DNA of 64,000 nucleotides, from contig NZ_CP011541.1 of NCBI RefSeq assembly GCF_001021025.1, positions 2,046,001-2,110,000 of the forward strand, written 5' to 3'. Both the position numbers and the translations under genes were made by a program. The notes under the pieces were generated by a model, which ran no database searches, was not told where the DNA came from, and saw only the letters and a program-made list of their open reading frames with translations. This document shows, in pieces, positions 1 through 9,621 of this stretch (positions are counted from its first letter, which is position 1; the number at the start of each line of letters is the position of its first letter). The stretch comes from Corynebacterium epidermidicanis (lineage in GTDB: Bacteria > Actinomycetota > Actinomycetes > Mycobacteriales > Mycobacteriaceae).

Positions 1-1087
<1,087 letters not shown>

Positions 1088-1816
1088 GTGAATATGTCAT
1101 CCCACGAGGAAGCGAGCGTATCGACGCGCAAAGTCGTAGAAATCGCGCTGATGCGCTTTTCTATCGACGGTTTCGACGAAACCCGGCTTGAGCCCATCGC
1201 GCAGGAGTCGGGGATGTCCAAGCGCATGATCCACTACCACTTTGGGGATAAGCGCGGGCTCTACCTGGCTGCGCTCAAGCTGGCTATCGCGCAGCTTCGT
1301 CCGGAACCCCAAGACATGGAGCTGGAGTCGACTGTTCCGGTGGAAGGGGTCCGCAAGGTCGTTGAGGTGATCTTCAATCAGATCATGGCTCATCCGCACG
1401 CCGTGCGCCTGATGGTGCTGGAGAATCTATTCAACTACGGCGGGCTGAAAGACAGCGCTCCCCTAGCCGACCAATCCGCGGTACTGCTCCAGATGGACAA
1501 GCTACTCATGCTCGGGCAAGATGCCGGCGCTTTCCGCCCGGGGATCTCAGCGCTCGATATTTACACGATCATCACGTCCCTGTGCTTCCACCGCACGATC
1601 TACCATGCTTCGTTTAGCAACCTCTACAACATGGACCTGCTTGACGACGTCAACCTGGCCGGAAGCCGAAACTTGGCAGTAGACACCGTGCTGGCGTTTC
1701 TGACGTCCAACCTCAACTCACAGCACGAGATCAGCTATCTACAGCCACGATCCGATGCGGACGAGGACCGCAGTTCATCCGTGTACGACCTCGATACGGA
1801 TGTCTTCAGCGAATAA
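1088..1816 (+). CDS. TetR-family transcriptional regulator
   Basis: DNA-binding repressor or activator of the TetR family, 242 aa. The N-terminal helix-turn-helix is clear around residues 15-60: STRKVVEIALMRFSIDGFDE, then LEPIAQESGMSKRMIHYHFG and DKRGLYLAAL, the usual recognition helix followed by YHF. The C-terminal ligand domain is long and ends in an acidic, Ser/Asp-rich tail (DADEDRSSSVYDLDTDVFSE), longer than most TetR proteins. The start is taken as GTG at 1088; ATG at 1094 is equally possible. It diverges from mdh. In C. glutamicum, as I recall, a TetR gene occupies the same place next to mdh, close to the vanillate and protocatechuate genes. Those catabolic genes are absent here, so its ligand and targets are unknown. 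Confidence 0.9.
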   Translation: MNMSSHEEASVSTRKVVEIALMRFSIDGFDETRLEPIAQESGMSKRMIHYHFGDKRGLYLAALKLAIAQLRPEPQDMELESTVPVEGVRKVVEVIFNQIMAHPHAVRLMVLENLFNYGGLKDSAPLADQSAVLLQMDKLLMLGQDAGAFRPGISALDIYTIITSLCFHRTIYHASFSNLYNMDLLDDVNLAGSRNLAVDTVLAFLTSNLNSQHEISYLQPRSDADEDRSSSVYDLDTDVFSE

Positions 1817-1839
1817 CACCGAGGTTCGGTAACGCGACA

Positions 1840-1863
1840 CCCGCGCTGGGCGGTCAGCGCGGG
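1840..1863. terminator. Inverted repeat between convergent TetR and clpX genes
   Basis: CCCGCGCTG (1840-1848) and CAGCGCGGG (1855-1863) form a perfect 9-bp stem with a 6-nt loop between two convergent genes. There is no clear T-tract, so termination is inferred from position and stem strength. Confidence 0.45.
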
Positions 1864-1881
1864 CTAAGTGGCTAGCGCGGG

Positions 1882-3150
1882 TTAGGCGCTCTTTTCCTCC
1901 ACGATGAGTTCAGGATCAGCCTCACCGCGCGCCACGTCCGCGGTAATGACCACTTCTTGTAAGTCATCCCGGTCGGGGATGTCGTACATGATCGGCACGA
2001 GAATCTCTTCCATGATGGAACGCAACCCGCGCGCGCCCGTCTTGCGTTCCAGTGCCAGATCGGCGATAGCGTCCAAGGCGTCCGGGGTGAAGCGCAAGGA
2101 AACACCATCCATCTCAAAGAGGCGTTCGTACTGCTTGACCAGCGAGTTGCGTGGCTCGGTGAGCACTCGGACCAGGGAAGCCTGGTCAAGATTGGTCACC
2201 GTAGCAACCACCGGCAGGCGACCAATAAATTCTGGAATCAGACCGAACTTGACCAAGTCTTCTGGGCGCACCTCGGAGAAGATGTCCACTAGGTCGCGCT
2301 CGGCAACCGAGCTCACCTCAGCGCCGAATCCCAGCCCTTTCTTACCGCGACGAGCCTCAATGACCTGCTCAAGCCCGGCGAAAGCGCCCGCCACGATGAA
2401 CAAGATATTGGAGGTATCCAACTGGATGAATTCTTGATTAGGGTGCTTGCGCCCGCCCTGCGGTGGGACCGCAGCCACCGTTCCCTCCAGGATCTTCAAC
2501 AATGCCTGCTGCACGCCTTCACCCGATACGTCGCGGGTAATCGAAGGGTTCTCCGACTTCCGCGAGATCTTATCAACCTCATCGATGTAGATGATGCCAC
2601 GCTGGGCGCGGGCCACATCGAAATCTGCTGCTTGCAGCAGCTTCAACAGGATGTTTTCCACATCTTCACCGACGTAGCCTGCCTCCGTGAGTGAGGTGGC
2701 GTCGGCGATGGCGAAGGGGACGTCGAGAAGCTTGGCGAGCGTCTGCGCCAAGTAGGTTTTTCCGGATCCGGTCGGCCCGAGCATGAGGATGTTCGACTTG
2801 GCGAGCTCAACGTCATCATCACGCTTACGGCCCAGCTGACGAGTTTCCTCCGCGCGAATGCGCTTGTAGTGGTTGTAGACCGCAACCGCGAGCGTGCGCT
2901 TTGCGCGATCCTGCCCGATCACGTACTTATCGAGAAACGCCGAAATCTCCTTCGGCCGTGGCAACTTAGCCTCTTCACGTTCCTCGTTGGCGGCCGTGTT
3001 GAGTTCTTCTTCGATGATCTCATTGCACAGCTCGATGCATTCATCACAGATATACACACCGCCACCGGCGATGAGCTTCTTCACCTGCTTCTGACTCTTG
3101 CCACAAAACGAGCATTTCAGCAGGTCAGCGCTTTCTTGCATGCGTGCCAT
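1882..3150 (-). CDS. clpX: ATP-dependent Clp protease ATP-binding subunit ClpX
   Basis: AAA+ unfoldase that recognises, unfolds and threads substrates into the ClpP1P2 chamber encoded just upstream on the same strand. The 422-aa length is normal. The N-terminal zinc-binding domain has Cys13, Cys16, Cys35 and Cys38 (CSFC...CDEC). The AAA+ core shows Walker A GPTGSGKT, a pore loop GYVG, Walker [11 protein letters not shown] and the sensor region EFIGRLP. The ClpP-docking loop reads KGLGFGA, an LGF variant of the IGF motif. The C-terminal small domain includes [13 protein letters not shown]. It is separated from clpP2 by the oppositely oriented pcaD-like gene, so it is probably transcribed on its own. 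Confidence 0.98.
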   Translation of the reverse strand: MARMQESADLLKCSFCGKSQKQVKKLIAGGGVYICDECIELCNEIIEEELNTAANEEREEAKLPRPKEISAFLDKYVIGQDRAKRTLAVAVYNHYKRIRAEETRQLGRKRDDDVELAKSNILMLGPTGSGKTYLAQTLAKLLDVPFAIADATSLTEAGYVGEDVENILLKLLQAADFDVARAQRGIIYIDEVDKISRKSENPSITRDVSGEGVQQALLKILEGTVAAVPPQGGRKHPNQEFIQLDTSNILFIVAGAFAGLEQVIEARRGKKGLGFGAEVSSVAERDLVDIFSEVRPEDLVKFGLIPEFIGRLPVVATVTNLDQASLVRVLTEPRNSLVKQYERLFEMDGVSLRFTPDALDAIADLALERKTGARGLRSIMEEILVPIMYDIPDRDDLQEVVITADVARGEADPELIVEEKSA

Positions 3151-3340
3151 TAGTGTTTCGTATCTCGCAATCTTGACGTGTCGAAGGCCGGACTAGATGC
3201 CTTACCTTACCGCATTCGGTTCGTTGCTTGGTTGCGCACCGCCGAGCGCCTAGCCTATCGACGCCCGGACCTTATTCGCTCGTTCCAACGCTATCCTAGA
3301 GGCCACTATTCCCCATTCCACAGAGAGGTTTTCACTCACA

Positions 3341-4099
3341 ATGACTCGCTTACATTCCGTCACTTACGGCCCATCTGAGGGAATCCCACTTGTGTTCGTG
3401 GGCTCGCTCGGCTCCAGCGTCAAGATGTGGCTACACCAGCTGGACCACTTTGCTGCGACGCGTCCGGTTATCGCAATCGACTTGCCCGGCCACGGCCACT
3501 CGGACGTCATTGCTGGCTCGCCGAGCATGGCGGATTTTGCCGAAGCGGTGCTGAAGGCCGCACCGCAAGGACAGTTCGACCTCGTCGGATTATCGCTCGG
3601 CGGGGCAATTGCCCAGCATATTGCGTTGCATTACCCGGATCGCGTTCACCGCTTGGCTTTGGTTTCTACGGCCGCTGTCTTCGGTGAGCCGGAGGCGTGG
3701 GTGCACAAGGCTGCAGACGTGCGCGCAGGCAAACTTGATCAATTCTCCCACGGCACTCTCGAACGCTGGTTCTCCCCCGGTTGGCGCGAGTCGCATCCTG
3801 CTTCACTTGAATACTGGCGCTCGATGGTCGCTCGCACGGACGCCGAAGGTTACGCGTCAGCATGCATGGCGTTGTCCACGTTTAATTCCCGCGCGGAACT
3901 GCCAGGATTGTCGGTGCCTACCCTGGTGGTCGCCGGCATCCAGGACACGTCCACCCCACCGGAGGTTGTGCGTGAGCTCGCTGAACTCATCCCGGGCGCC
4001 CACTATGTGGAGCTCGATCCTGCAGCACACCTACTCAACGTCGAGCGAGCGGAGGATTTCAATTCACTTCTGGCAGATTTCCTTGACCAGAAGAGCTAA
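3341..4099 (+). CDS. pcaD: Alpha/beta hydrolase, 3-oxoadipate enol-lactonase-like (PcaD)
   Basis: A 252-aa alpha/beta hydrolase that best resembles PcaD, the enol-lactonase opening 3-oxoadipate enol-lactone to 3-oxoadipate in the beta-ketoadipate pathway. Visible features are the oxyanion region FVGSLGSSVKMW, the HGHSD turn, the nucleophile elbow GLSLGG with Ser85, an acidic residue in VVAGIQDTSTPPE, and the catalytic His in DPAAHLLNVE. The start at 3341 is preceded by AGAGAGG at a somewhat long spacing. No other pca or cat gene is present in the window. In C. glutamicum the whole pca/cat cluster sits between clpX and clpP, so this looks like a surviving member of a lost cluster. It may now act on a different ester or lactone. 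Confidence 0.8.
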   Translation: MTRLHSVTYGPSEGIPLVFVGSLGSSVKMWLHQLDHFAATRPVIAIDLPGHGHSDVIAGSPSMADFAEAVLKAAPQGQFDLVGLSLGGAIAQHIALHYPDRVHRLALVSTAAVFGEPEAWVHKAADVRAGKLDQFSHGTLERWFSPGWRESHPASLEYWRSMVARTDAEGYASACMALSTFNSRAELPGLSVPTLVVAGIQDTSTPPEVVRELAELIPGAHYVELDPAAHLLNVERAEDFNSLLADFLDQKS

Positions 4100-4117
4100 G
4101 AGGCACTATTCACCGAA

Positions 4118-4178
4118 GCCGATTGCCTTCGAGATGGCCAGAATCCGCACGAAGCGAGCCATCTTGAAGACAATCGGC
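4118..4178. repeat. Palindromic intergenic repeat, copy a
   Basis: Left arm 4118-4138 (core GATTGCCTTCGAGATGGC) and right arm 4158-4178 match in inverted orientation at 19 of 21 positions. It lies between the convergent pcaD-like gene and clpP2. It belongs to a family of five related palindromes in this window (see 39863, 43535, 48368 and 57817). Confidence 0.75.
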
Positions 4179-4198
4179 GAGCTGGAACAAGTAAAGAA

Positions 4199-4813
4199 CT
4201 AGCCGTTCAGCTTGCGGTAATCGAAGACCTGGTCAATGATCCCGTACTCGACTGCTTCCGCAGCGGTAAGAATCTTGTCACGGTCGGTATCGATCCGGAT
4301 CTGCTCCGCAGTCTTTCCGGTGTGGTGAGCTAACGTGGATTCCATCAGGGAACGCATGCGTTCGATCTCACGGGCCTGGATCTCGAGGTCCGAAACCTGG
4401 CCCTGGACGCCACCGGTCGCCGGCTGGTGGATCAGAACACGAGCGTTTGGCAGAGCTGCACGCTTACCTGGGGCACCCGCCGCGAGGAGCACGGCAGCAG
4501 CCGACGCGGCCTGACCGAGGCAAACGGTCTGGACGTCCGGACGGACGTACTGCATCGTGTCGTAAATCGCCATCAACGAGGTAAACGAGCCACCTGGCGA
4601 GTTGATGTACATCGTGATGTCGCGGTCCGGGTCCATGCCTTCAAGAACCAGCAGCTGAGCCATGATGTCGTTGGCGGTAACATCGTCAACCTGGTTTGCC
4701 AGGAAGATAATGCGCTCTTCAAAGAGCTTGTTGTATGGGTCCGTTGTCTTCGTGCCGTAAGCGGACTGCTCTACGAACTGTGGAAGGACGTAACGGGAAG
4801 TAGGCATCTGCAT
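4199..4813 (-). CDS. clpP2: ATP-dependent Clp protease proteolytic subunit ClpP2
   Basis: Serine peptidase subunit (204 aa) that assembles with ClpP1 into the mixed ClpP1P2 tetradecamer typical of actinobacteria. The catalytic triad is visible as Ser104 (GQAASAAAV), His129 (LIHQP) and Asp179 (IDTDRDKI). The YINSPGGSF strand is also present. The start is ATG 4813 (MQMPTSRYVL), preceded by GGAAGGA; ATG 4807 is a close alternative. A longer open frame reaching 4915 runs back into clpP1 and is not used. It lies 17 bp behind clpP1, so the two are co-transcribed from the ClgR-controlled promoter at about 5.45 kb. Confidence 0.97.
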   Translation of the reverse strand: MQMPTSRYVLPQFVEQSAYGTKTTDPYNKLFEERIIFLANQVDDVTANDIMAQLLVLEGMDPDRDITMYINSPGGSFTSLMAIYDTMQYVRPDVQTVCLGQAASAAAVLLAAGAPGKRAALPNARVLIHQPATGGVQGQVSDLEIQAREIERMRSLMESTLAHHTGKTAEQIRIDTDRDKILTAAEAVEYGIIDQVFDYRKLNG

Positions 4814-4830
4814 GAGAGGTGTAGTCCTTC

Positions 4831-5412
4831 CTAGTTGGTGATCTCGCCGTGCTTGGCGTGCTCGATGACGTGGTCGACGAAGCCGTATTCCTTCGCCTGC
4901 TGGGCGGTGAACCACCGGTCGCGGTCAGAGTCCTTGGTGATCTGCTCAAAGGACTGGCCGGTGTGCTCCGCAATAAGTTCAGCCATTTCGCGCTTGGTAT
5001 GCGCGAACTGCTCTGCCTGGATTGCGATGTCAGAAGCCGTACCACCGACACCTGCGGATGGCTGGTGCATCATGATGCGGGCGTGTGGCAGCGCGTAGCG
5101 CTTGCCCTTCGTGCCAGCGGACAGCAGAAACTGACCCATGGAAGCTGCCAGACCCATGCCATAGGTAGCGATGTCGCACGGCGAGTACTTCATCGTGTCG
5201 TAGATAGCCATACCTGCGGTGACCGAGCCGCCTGGCGAGTTGATGTAAAGGGAAATATCGCGAGTTGGATCCTCTGCAGAAAGCAGCAAGATCTGGGCGC
5301 AAAGTTTGTTGGCGATGTCATCGTCAACCTGGGTGCCCAAGAAAATGATGCGCTCACGCAGGAGGCGCTCGTAGACCGAGTCGCTCAAGTTCATTCCATT
5401 TGGAGAGGTCAT
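4831..5412 (-). CDS. clpP1: ATP-dependent Clp protease proteolytic subunit ClpP1
   Basis: First gene of the clpP1P2 operon, 193 aa. The catalytic Ser91 lies in GMGLAASMG, His116 in IMMHQPSAG, and Asp165 in [20 protein letters not shown] is the conserved beta-strand and handle region. ClpP1 forms one ring of the heteromeric protease that works with ClpX (this window) and ClpC. The start is ATG 5412 (MTSPNGMNL). Upstream at 5485-5502 is a perfect match to the ClgR operator, which indicates stress-responsive activation. Confidence 0.97.
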   Translation of the reverse strand: MTSPNGMNLSDSVYERLLRERIIFLGTQVDDDIANKLCAQILLLSAEDPTRDISLYINSPGGSVTAGMAIYDTMKYSPCDIATYGMGLAASMGQFLLSAGTKGKRYALPHARIMMHQPSAGVGGTASDIAIQAEQFAHTKREMAELIAEHTGQSFEQITKDSDRDRWFTAQQAKEYGFVDHVIEHAKHGEITN

Positions 5413-5484
5413 GTATTCCTACCCTACTAATCGTCGAATGTTGATTCACCCAATCTAACGCACTTCGGGCAGCAATCATGCCCG

Positions 5485-5502
5485 TGTTCGCTCACAGCGT
5501 TG
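5485..5502. promoter_or_regulatory. ClgR operator upstream of clpP1P2
   Basis: The 18-mer TGTTCGCTCACAGCGTTG matches the corynebacterial ClgR consensus WNNWCGCYNANRGCGWWS, as I recall it, at every position. It contains the inverted half-sites CGCT and AGCG. It is 73 bp upstream of the clpP1 start, a position suited to activation. In C. glutamicum ClgR is known to activate clpP1P2 and clpC. Confidence 0.85.
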
Positions 5503-5582
5503 GCAAGATGGACGTCTCCGGACACCGGGCGTCGATAATCGGGCCCCCACCCGGACGGGGTGAAACTAAAACTTATGGTGTC

Positions 5583-7025
5583 ATGATTTGGCGTCTCAAG
5601 ATATTTCGGCAAGCTGCAGAACGTAAACTGGAAATTGTGCCCTTCGCTAATTTGCCCTCAACCCCTGCTCGCGCCCGGAAACGGCTGCTTGAGTCGGGTT
5701 TAGGGCAATGCGTTGGACCGTTTGGTCGACGCGCGAATTTAGCGACGGCGGCAGCCCACGCTGAGATCCCGTTGCCTGTGGCGGAATCCATTTTTGGCGA
5801 CGAGGCTGGATTTTCAGATGCGCTGCGCCAGCAGGTGCTCGATGTTTTCTATGGTTTCGTACACCCGCAGCTCAACGGGACGGATCCGGAAGATGGGCTC
5901 ACCAAACGAATTCGGGCAATCGCTCTTGGTTTTCTCCGCTTCGCGATCTCCGAACCAGTGCATATGGGCGCCTATTTCAACGTCTTCAATACCCATCGGC
6001 TCCCGGACTCATGGGACTGCAACCTGGGTGACTTCGGCTTGGACCCGCTGCTCAAACTCGTCTTAATCGAAATACAGCGCGACATGGCGCGTCATTCCAC
6101 AATCGACGACGAGGATCGGCGCAACTGGGTTTGGCTCACCCAATCGCTGTCGATCTATTCCGGGATGATCGGAATGGTTCACTTGAGTACGTTTGGCATT
6201 ACTCGCCACTTGAGTGATGCCGCCAAGAACCAACTCATGCGGGCTGTCGTCAATCATGTTGTCATCGCGACTGAGGTCACTCGCAACGAGGGGCTCGAAC
6301 TAGACATCAAACCCGATGGCTTTCTGCCCTCCTCCCCACCCGCAGTTCAAGGTGGCAAGGGCCCCGAGGCTACTTACGCAGCCATCATGTCCTCCGCCAT
6401 CGCTTGCATCGGACAGCAGTGGGTGGAGGAAGTCACCTTGGATGAGGTCCTGCAGGGCACACCGATCACCCGTACCGAAGCGGTAGCGCTTCTCGACGCC
6501 GAAAAGTCCCTCACTCGTCAAGTTGAGGAATACCTTGACCTTGCCACCGCAGAGCATATGCAGGCGATGATGGCGGAGCTTCCTGCTGATTCTTTACCAG
6601 TGAACCTCACGAAGGCTGTTGGGTTCGCTTACGTGGAGACGGCGATGGATAACCCCGTTGCTTTTGATGTCCACATTTGGGTCTCGTCTCGCTCGATTGT
6701 GCCCGCGTCCTTTGACAACGGCGACGAGAATTTCGAGATGGGCGCATCCTTTTCCATGTTGCAGGACTTGGTCCGCGCGAGTATCGCTTTGGGTGGTGGC
6801 GAACGAGACTCGTGGCCATTATTCGAGCAGACCATGAATTTGTGGATGAACGCCCATGGCTTGGCCAAAAGCTTTGCTAACGGCCCGCTGAGCCAACTAC
6901 CCATCGAGCAGCGGCGCCAGCTAGCTGTTCCAGTGATCGGTGCGACGATCGGGGGTATGGTCACCCAACTCGGGCTGCATCTACCTGGGGTATCCGACGT
7001 TTTGGTGGTTGCCGAACGGCCGTAG
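5583..7025 (+). CDS. Large TetR-like protein of unknown function, apparently two-module
   Basis: A 480-aa protein from ATG 5583 (MIWRLKIFRQ). An open frame reaches ATG 5478, but that segment covers the clpP1 promoter and ClgR operator, so I prefer the later start. The N-terminal third resembles a decayed TetR helix-turn-helix (ARKRLLESGLGQCVGPFGRR, LATAAAHAEIPLPVAESIFG). It is followed by a helical TetR-C-like region with WVWLTQSLSIYSGMIGMV. The second half (residues about 310-480) again looks like an all-helical ligand domain. The protein is twice the usual TetR length and lacks the standard YxHF motif after the recognition helix. Function is unknown. It diverges from clpP1 and converges on tig across a terminator. 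Confidence 0.7.
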   Translation: MIWRLKIFRQAAERKLEIVPFANLPSTPARARKRLLESGLGQCVGPFGRRANLATAAAHAEIPLPVAESIFGDEAGFSDALRQQVLDVFYGFVHPQLNGTDPEDGLTKRIRAIALGFLRFAISEPVHMGAYFNVFNTHRLPDSWDCNLGDFGLDPLLKLVLIEIQRDMARHSTIDDEDRRNWVWLTQSLSIYSGMIGMVHLSTFGITRHLSDAAKNQLMRAVVNHVVIATEVTRNEGLELDIKPDGFLPSSPPAVQGGKGPEATYAAIMSSAIACIGQQWVEEVTLDEVLQGTPITRTEAVALLDAEKSLTRQVEEYLDLATAEHMQAMMAELPADSLPVNLTKAVGFAYVETAMDNPVAFDVHIWVSSRSIVPASFDNGDENFEMGASFSMLQDLVRASIALGGGERDSWPLFEQTMNLWMNAHGLAKSFANGPLSQLPIEQRRQLAVPVIGATIGGMVTQLGLHLPGVSDVLVVAERP

Positions 7026-7048
7026 TTCTTTACAGACCCCAACACAAA

Positions 7049-7083
7049 AAGGGCGACCCCACCAAAGTGATGGGATCGCCCTT
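7049..7083. terminator. Bidirectional rho-independent terminator
   Basis: AAGGGCGA (7049-7056) pairs with TCGCCCTT (7076-7083), and CCC/GGG extends the stem inward. A-runs on the left and a T-run on the right allow termination from both sides, serving the convergent 5583-7025 gene and tig. Confidence 0.8.
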
Positions 7084-7095
7084 CGCGTTTTTGAA

Positions 7096-8436
7096 TTACT
7101 CGGCTTCGGTTTCCGTAGCCTCTTCTTCGATGCCGAAGTACTCGGAGGCATCGATGTTGTTGCCGTCGGTGTCGGTTACGGTGACCTTGCAGATTGCCGA
7201 CGCAAGCGCCTTGCCGCGACGTACATCGGCCCACAGGTTCGCAATCTGGCCGGACTGGCTCAGCTGAGAAACGAACTGGTTTGGATCCATGCCGTAAGAC
7301 TGTGCGGTGAACAGAATGTGGTCGGACAGCTCCTGCTGGGATACCTCTGGGTTCTCTTCCTCAGCGAGGACGTCCAGGAACAGCTGGGTACGCACTGCCT
7401 GCTCAGCGTTTTCGCGGGAATCCTTATCGAACTCCTCGCGGGAAGTGCCCTGTGCCTGCAGCAAGGACTCGAAGATCTTCTCGTCGCCACCAAACTGGCC
7501 GAGCAGCTGCTGAAGCTGGCCCTGGACCTGCTCTTCAACGATGCTCTGTGGAAGTGCGAATTCCGACTTGTCGAGGGCTTCCTTCAGCACCGCGTCGCGA
7601 ATTGCAGAAGCCTGCTGTGCCTTTGCGTTCTCCTCGACCTGCTTTGCCAGGGACTCACGCAGCTCTTCGATGGTGTCGAACTCGGAAGCCATCTGAGCGA
7701 ACTCATCGTCAGCTTCTGGGAGTTCACGCAGCTTCGTGGCGGTGATTTCTGCCTTGATGTTGCCCTTGTCGCCGGAAGGGAGGGTGGTTTCGAATTCCAC
7801 GGTCTCGCCGTTCTTGGCGCCGAGAAGGGCGTCGTCCAGGCCGTCGATAAGCTCACTGCCACCGATCTGGTGGTTGAGGCCCTCGGTGCCGAGGTCCTCA
7901 ATGGTCTCGCCGTCTGCGTCAGTTGCGGTGATGTTCAGCGTGACGAACTCACCCTTCTTCAGCTTGTGGTTGTGGTCCTTCAGTGTGCCGAAGCGCTCGC
8001 GGAGGTGATCGAGCTCGTGATCAACGGCATCGTCGCCCACCTGCAAAGGCTCGACCTCGACCTTGAACTCGGAGAAATCCGGGAGGGTGATCTCTGGGCG
8101 AACATCAACGTCAGCGGTGAACTCGACGAGCTCGCCGTCCTCCAACTTGGTGATATCGATGACTGGCTGCCCAATAACCTTCAGCTCATGCTCATCGACA
8201 GCCTGGGAGTAGCGAGAAGGCAGCATGTCATTGACGACCTGCTCGAGAACTGGGCCGCGGCCAATGCGCGCCTCCAAAAGCTGGCGTGGCGCCTTCCCCT
8301 TACGGAAACCCGGAATGGAAACTTGCTGAGACAAAGCCTGGTATGCCTGATCGAACTCTGGCTTGAGTTCATCAAAAGGAACCTCAACGGTGATCTTGAC
8401 GCGGGTGTCATTCAGCTGTTCTACGGAACTCTTCAC
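7096..8436 (-). CDS. tig: Trigger factor (ribosome-associated chaperone, PPIase)
   Basis: Ribosome-bound chaperone that receives nascent chains; 446 aa. The N-terminal ribosome-binding signature is [14 protein letters not shown]. The middle FKBP-type PPIase domain includes [15 protein letters not shown] and [11 protein letters not shown]. The C-terminal helical chaperone arms follow and end in an acidic tail ([10 protein letters not shown]), typical of actinobacterial trigger factors. The start is GTG 8436 (VKSSVEQL), preceded by AGGAG at 8-nt spacing; the ATG at 8460 lies before that Shine-Dalgarno and is rejected. Placement near clpP and clpX is the usual tig-clpP-clpX neighbourhood. Confidence 0.97.
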   Translation of the reverse strand: MKSSVEQLNDTRVKITVEVPFDELKPEFDQAYQALSQQVSIPGFRKGKAPRQLLEARIGRGPVLEQVVNDMLPSRYSQAVDEHELKVIGQPVIDITKLEDGELVEFTADVDVRPEITLPDFSEFKVEVEPLQVGDDAVDHELDHLRERFGTLKDHNHKLKKGEFVTLNITATDADGETIEDLGTEGLNHQIGGSELIDGLDDALLGAKNGETVEFETTLPSGDKGNIKAEITATKLRELPEADDEFAQMASEFDTIEELRESLAKQVEENAKAQQASAIRDAVLKEALDKSEFALPQSIVEEQVQGQLQQLLGQFGGDEKIFESLLQAQGTSREEFDKDSRENAEQAVRTQLFLDVLAEEENPEVSQQELSDHILFTAQSYGMDPNQFVSQLSQSGQIANLWADVRRGKALASAICKVTVTDTDGNNIDASEYFGIEEEATETEAE

Positions 8437-8570
8437 GAGTAATTCTCCTGGGGTGTTCAAGTGACTATTTGCCCAACACTCTACCTGTGTCGATTTTTGA
8501 CGCTCGGCAAGAGGGGGCCTTAACGCGCTTATCGACGACCAGTTGCCAGATCGGGGATCAATCGAAATAC

Positions 8571-8605
8571 AAAAAATGAGGTATCACCAGAAGGTGATAC
8601 CTCAT
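8571..8605 (-). terminator. Rho-independent terminator of tRNA-Pro
   Basis: ATGAGGTATCACC (8576-8588) and GGTGATACCTCAT (8593-8605) form a perfect 13-bp stem with an AGAA loop. The A-run at 8571-8576 becomes the U-tract on the minus strand. Confidence 0.9.
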
Positions 8606-8612
8606 TCACTTG

Positions 8613-8686
8613 TCGGGGCGACAGGATTTGAACCTGCGACCCTCTGCTCCCAAAGCAGATGCGCTACCAAGCTGCGCCACGCCCCG
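8613..8686 (-). tRNA. tRNA-Pro (anticodon UGG)
   Basis: The minus strand gives a 74-nt cloverleaf. Acceptor CGGGGCG pairs with CGCCCCG and the discriminator is A. The anticodon stem CTGCT/AGCAG encloses loop TTTGGGA with anticodon TGG. The T-arm is GCAGG-TTCAAAT-CCTGT. CCA is not encoded. Confidence 0.95.
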
Positions 8687-9200
8687 ATGTACTGCTGTGC
8701 GGTACGAAAAAGAACTCTACATTGAGAACTCACATAAACGCAAAACAGGACGTAGATCGCACTTTTTCCAACACGGCGAGGTGCTGGGGCGATCTGTGAC
8801 GCTTAGGGGCGGGGCGCCATTGCGGTGACTCAAAGACAGATGGGCGAAGCGATGAATCATGCTGATTTGATAACTGTTCTCCGCGAGGAATGCCGGAGGA
8901 GTCAGCTGTTTACTCATCCCGAGTCGCGATGCACGTCGTGAGCCGGAGCCTCCTTCAAGATGCGCCCGGTCTCGAGATGGCTGCTGCAGAATTGTCATGA
9001 CGGGCAAGCTTCACACGTGCTAATCAGTACTTCCGTGGTAGTACTCCTGCCCAGAATGGCGAAAAAGGCCCGAAAATTGGGCTGCTGCGTAGGAGTACTA
9101 CTTCGGAAGTACGACCTGGCATATGTGCAGCCCTAAATTTCGGTCGAAAGCCGGTCCCAGCCAACACCACCATCTGGATAGGGCAAAACACCAACTAGAT
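8687..9200. other. Gene-free region between tRNA-Pro and a MITE
   Basis: About 510 bases hold no supportable gene; short open frames show no recognisable domain or ribosome binding site. The region contains a long imperfect inverted repeat (9027-9112, listed separately) and ends at the target duplication of MITE copy 1. Confidence 0.6.
9027..9112. repeat. Long imperfect inverted repeat
   Basis: Left arm 9027-9050 begins GTACTTCCGTGGTAGTACTC. Right arm 9089-9112, reverse-complemented, begins GTACTTCCGAAGTAGTACTC. An inner GCCCA/TGGGC pair (9049-9053, 9078-9082) extends the fold. It could be a small decayed mobile element or a structured RNA. No flanking duplication was identified. Confidence 0.6.
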
Positions 9201-9208
9201 ACAAAACT

Positions 9209-9471
9209 GGGTTAAGTAAAGAGAAGTGTGTCTCTGATGCGTGTTTTCCGCAGCGTAGTGGCCCTAAACTCGGTTGTTATTGTTCGTTGGGAGCCGTAGC
9301 TCGCTCGATGTCGTCGCTTCGGTGTAGTCGGACTACCGCTGCGGGATTATATTCATTAAAAAACGCTGCTCTACGTAGTCGGACTACGCCGAAGCGACGA
9401 CATAGCACTTGTGCAGCACACCCGCACGGCCAGCGACACACCGACGAAACACACTGTTCTTTACTTAACCC
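9209..9471 (+). mobile_element. 263-bp MITE, copy 1
   Basis: A non-coding element with terminal inverted repeats. The left end is GGGTTAAGTAAAGAGAAGTG and the right end, reverse-complemented, starts GGGTTAAGTAAAGAACAGTG. It is flanked on both sides by the 8-bp direct repeat ACAAAACT (9201-9208 and 9472-9479), a perfect target-site duplication. Internally, 9308-9336 and 9375-9403 form a second inverted repeat (27 of 29 positions) containing GTAGTCGGACTAC. The centre is AT-rich. It encodes no transposase, so it must be moved in trans. Two further copies of identical length lie at 29815 (inverted) and 35333. Confidence 0.92.
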
Positions 9472-9508
9472 ACAAAACTACCCAGCCAGATCAACGCGAC
9501 AAACAACA

Positions 9509-9542
9509 AAAGCCTCGAAGCACAACCGTGCTCGAGGCTTTA
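9509..9542 (-). terminator. Terminator of tRNA-Gly
   Basis: AAGCCTCGA...GCAC/AACC/GTGC...TCGAGGCTT forms a strong hairpin directly downstream of tRNA-Gly on the minus strand, with A residues on the left giving a U-rich tail. Confidence 0.85.
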
Positions 9543-9549
9543 AAATTGG

Positions 9550-9621
9550 AGGGAATGACGGGAATCGAACCCGCGTCACCAGCTTGGAAGGCTGGGGTAA
9601 TAGCCACTATACGACATTCCC
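9550..9621 (-). tRNA. tRNA-Gly (anticodon UCC)
   Basis: A 72-nt cloverleaf on the minus strand. Acceptor GGGAATG pairs with CATTCCC. The anticodon stem CCAGC/GCTGG encloses loop CTTCCAA with anticodon TCC. The T-arm is GCGGG-TTCGATT-CCCGT. Confidence 0.93.

Noticed and set aside
5478-5582. Upstream extension of the TetR-like gene from ATG 5478
   Set aside because: Would run across the ClgR operator and clpP1 promoter; no ribosome site at 5478.
6940-8442. 500-codon open frame on the plus strand
   Set aside because: It is the antisense of tig, has no domain and its composition mirrors the trigger factor codons.
8717-9007. 96-codon frame in the gap after tRNA-Pro
   Set aside because: No ribosome site, no recognisable domain and a composition unlike neighbouring genes.
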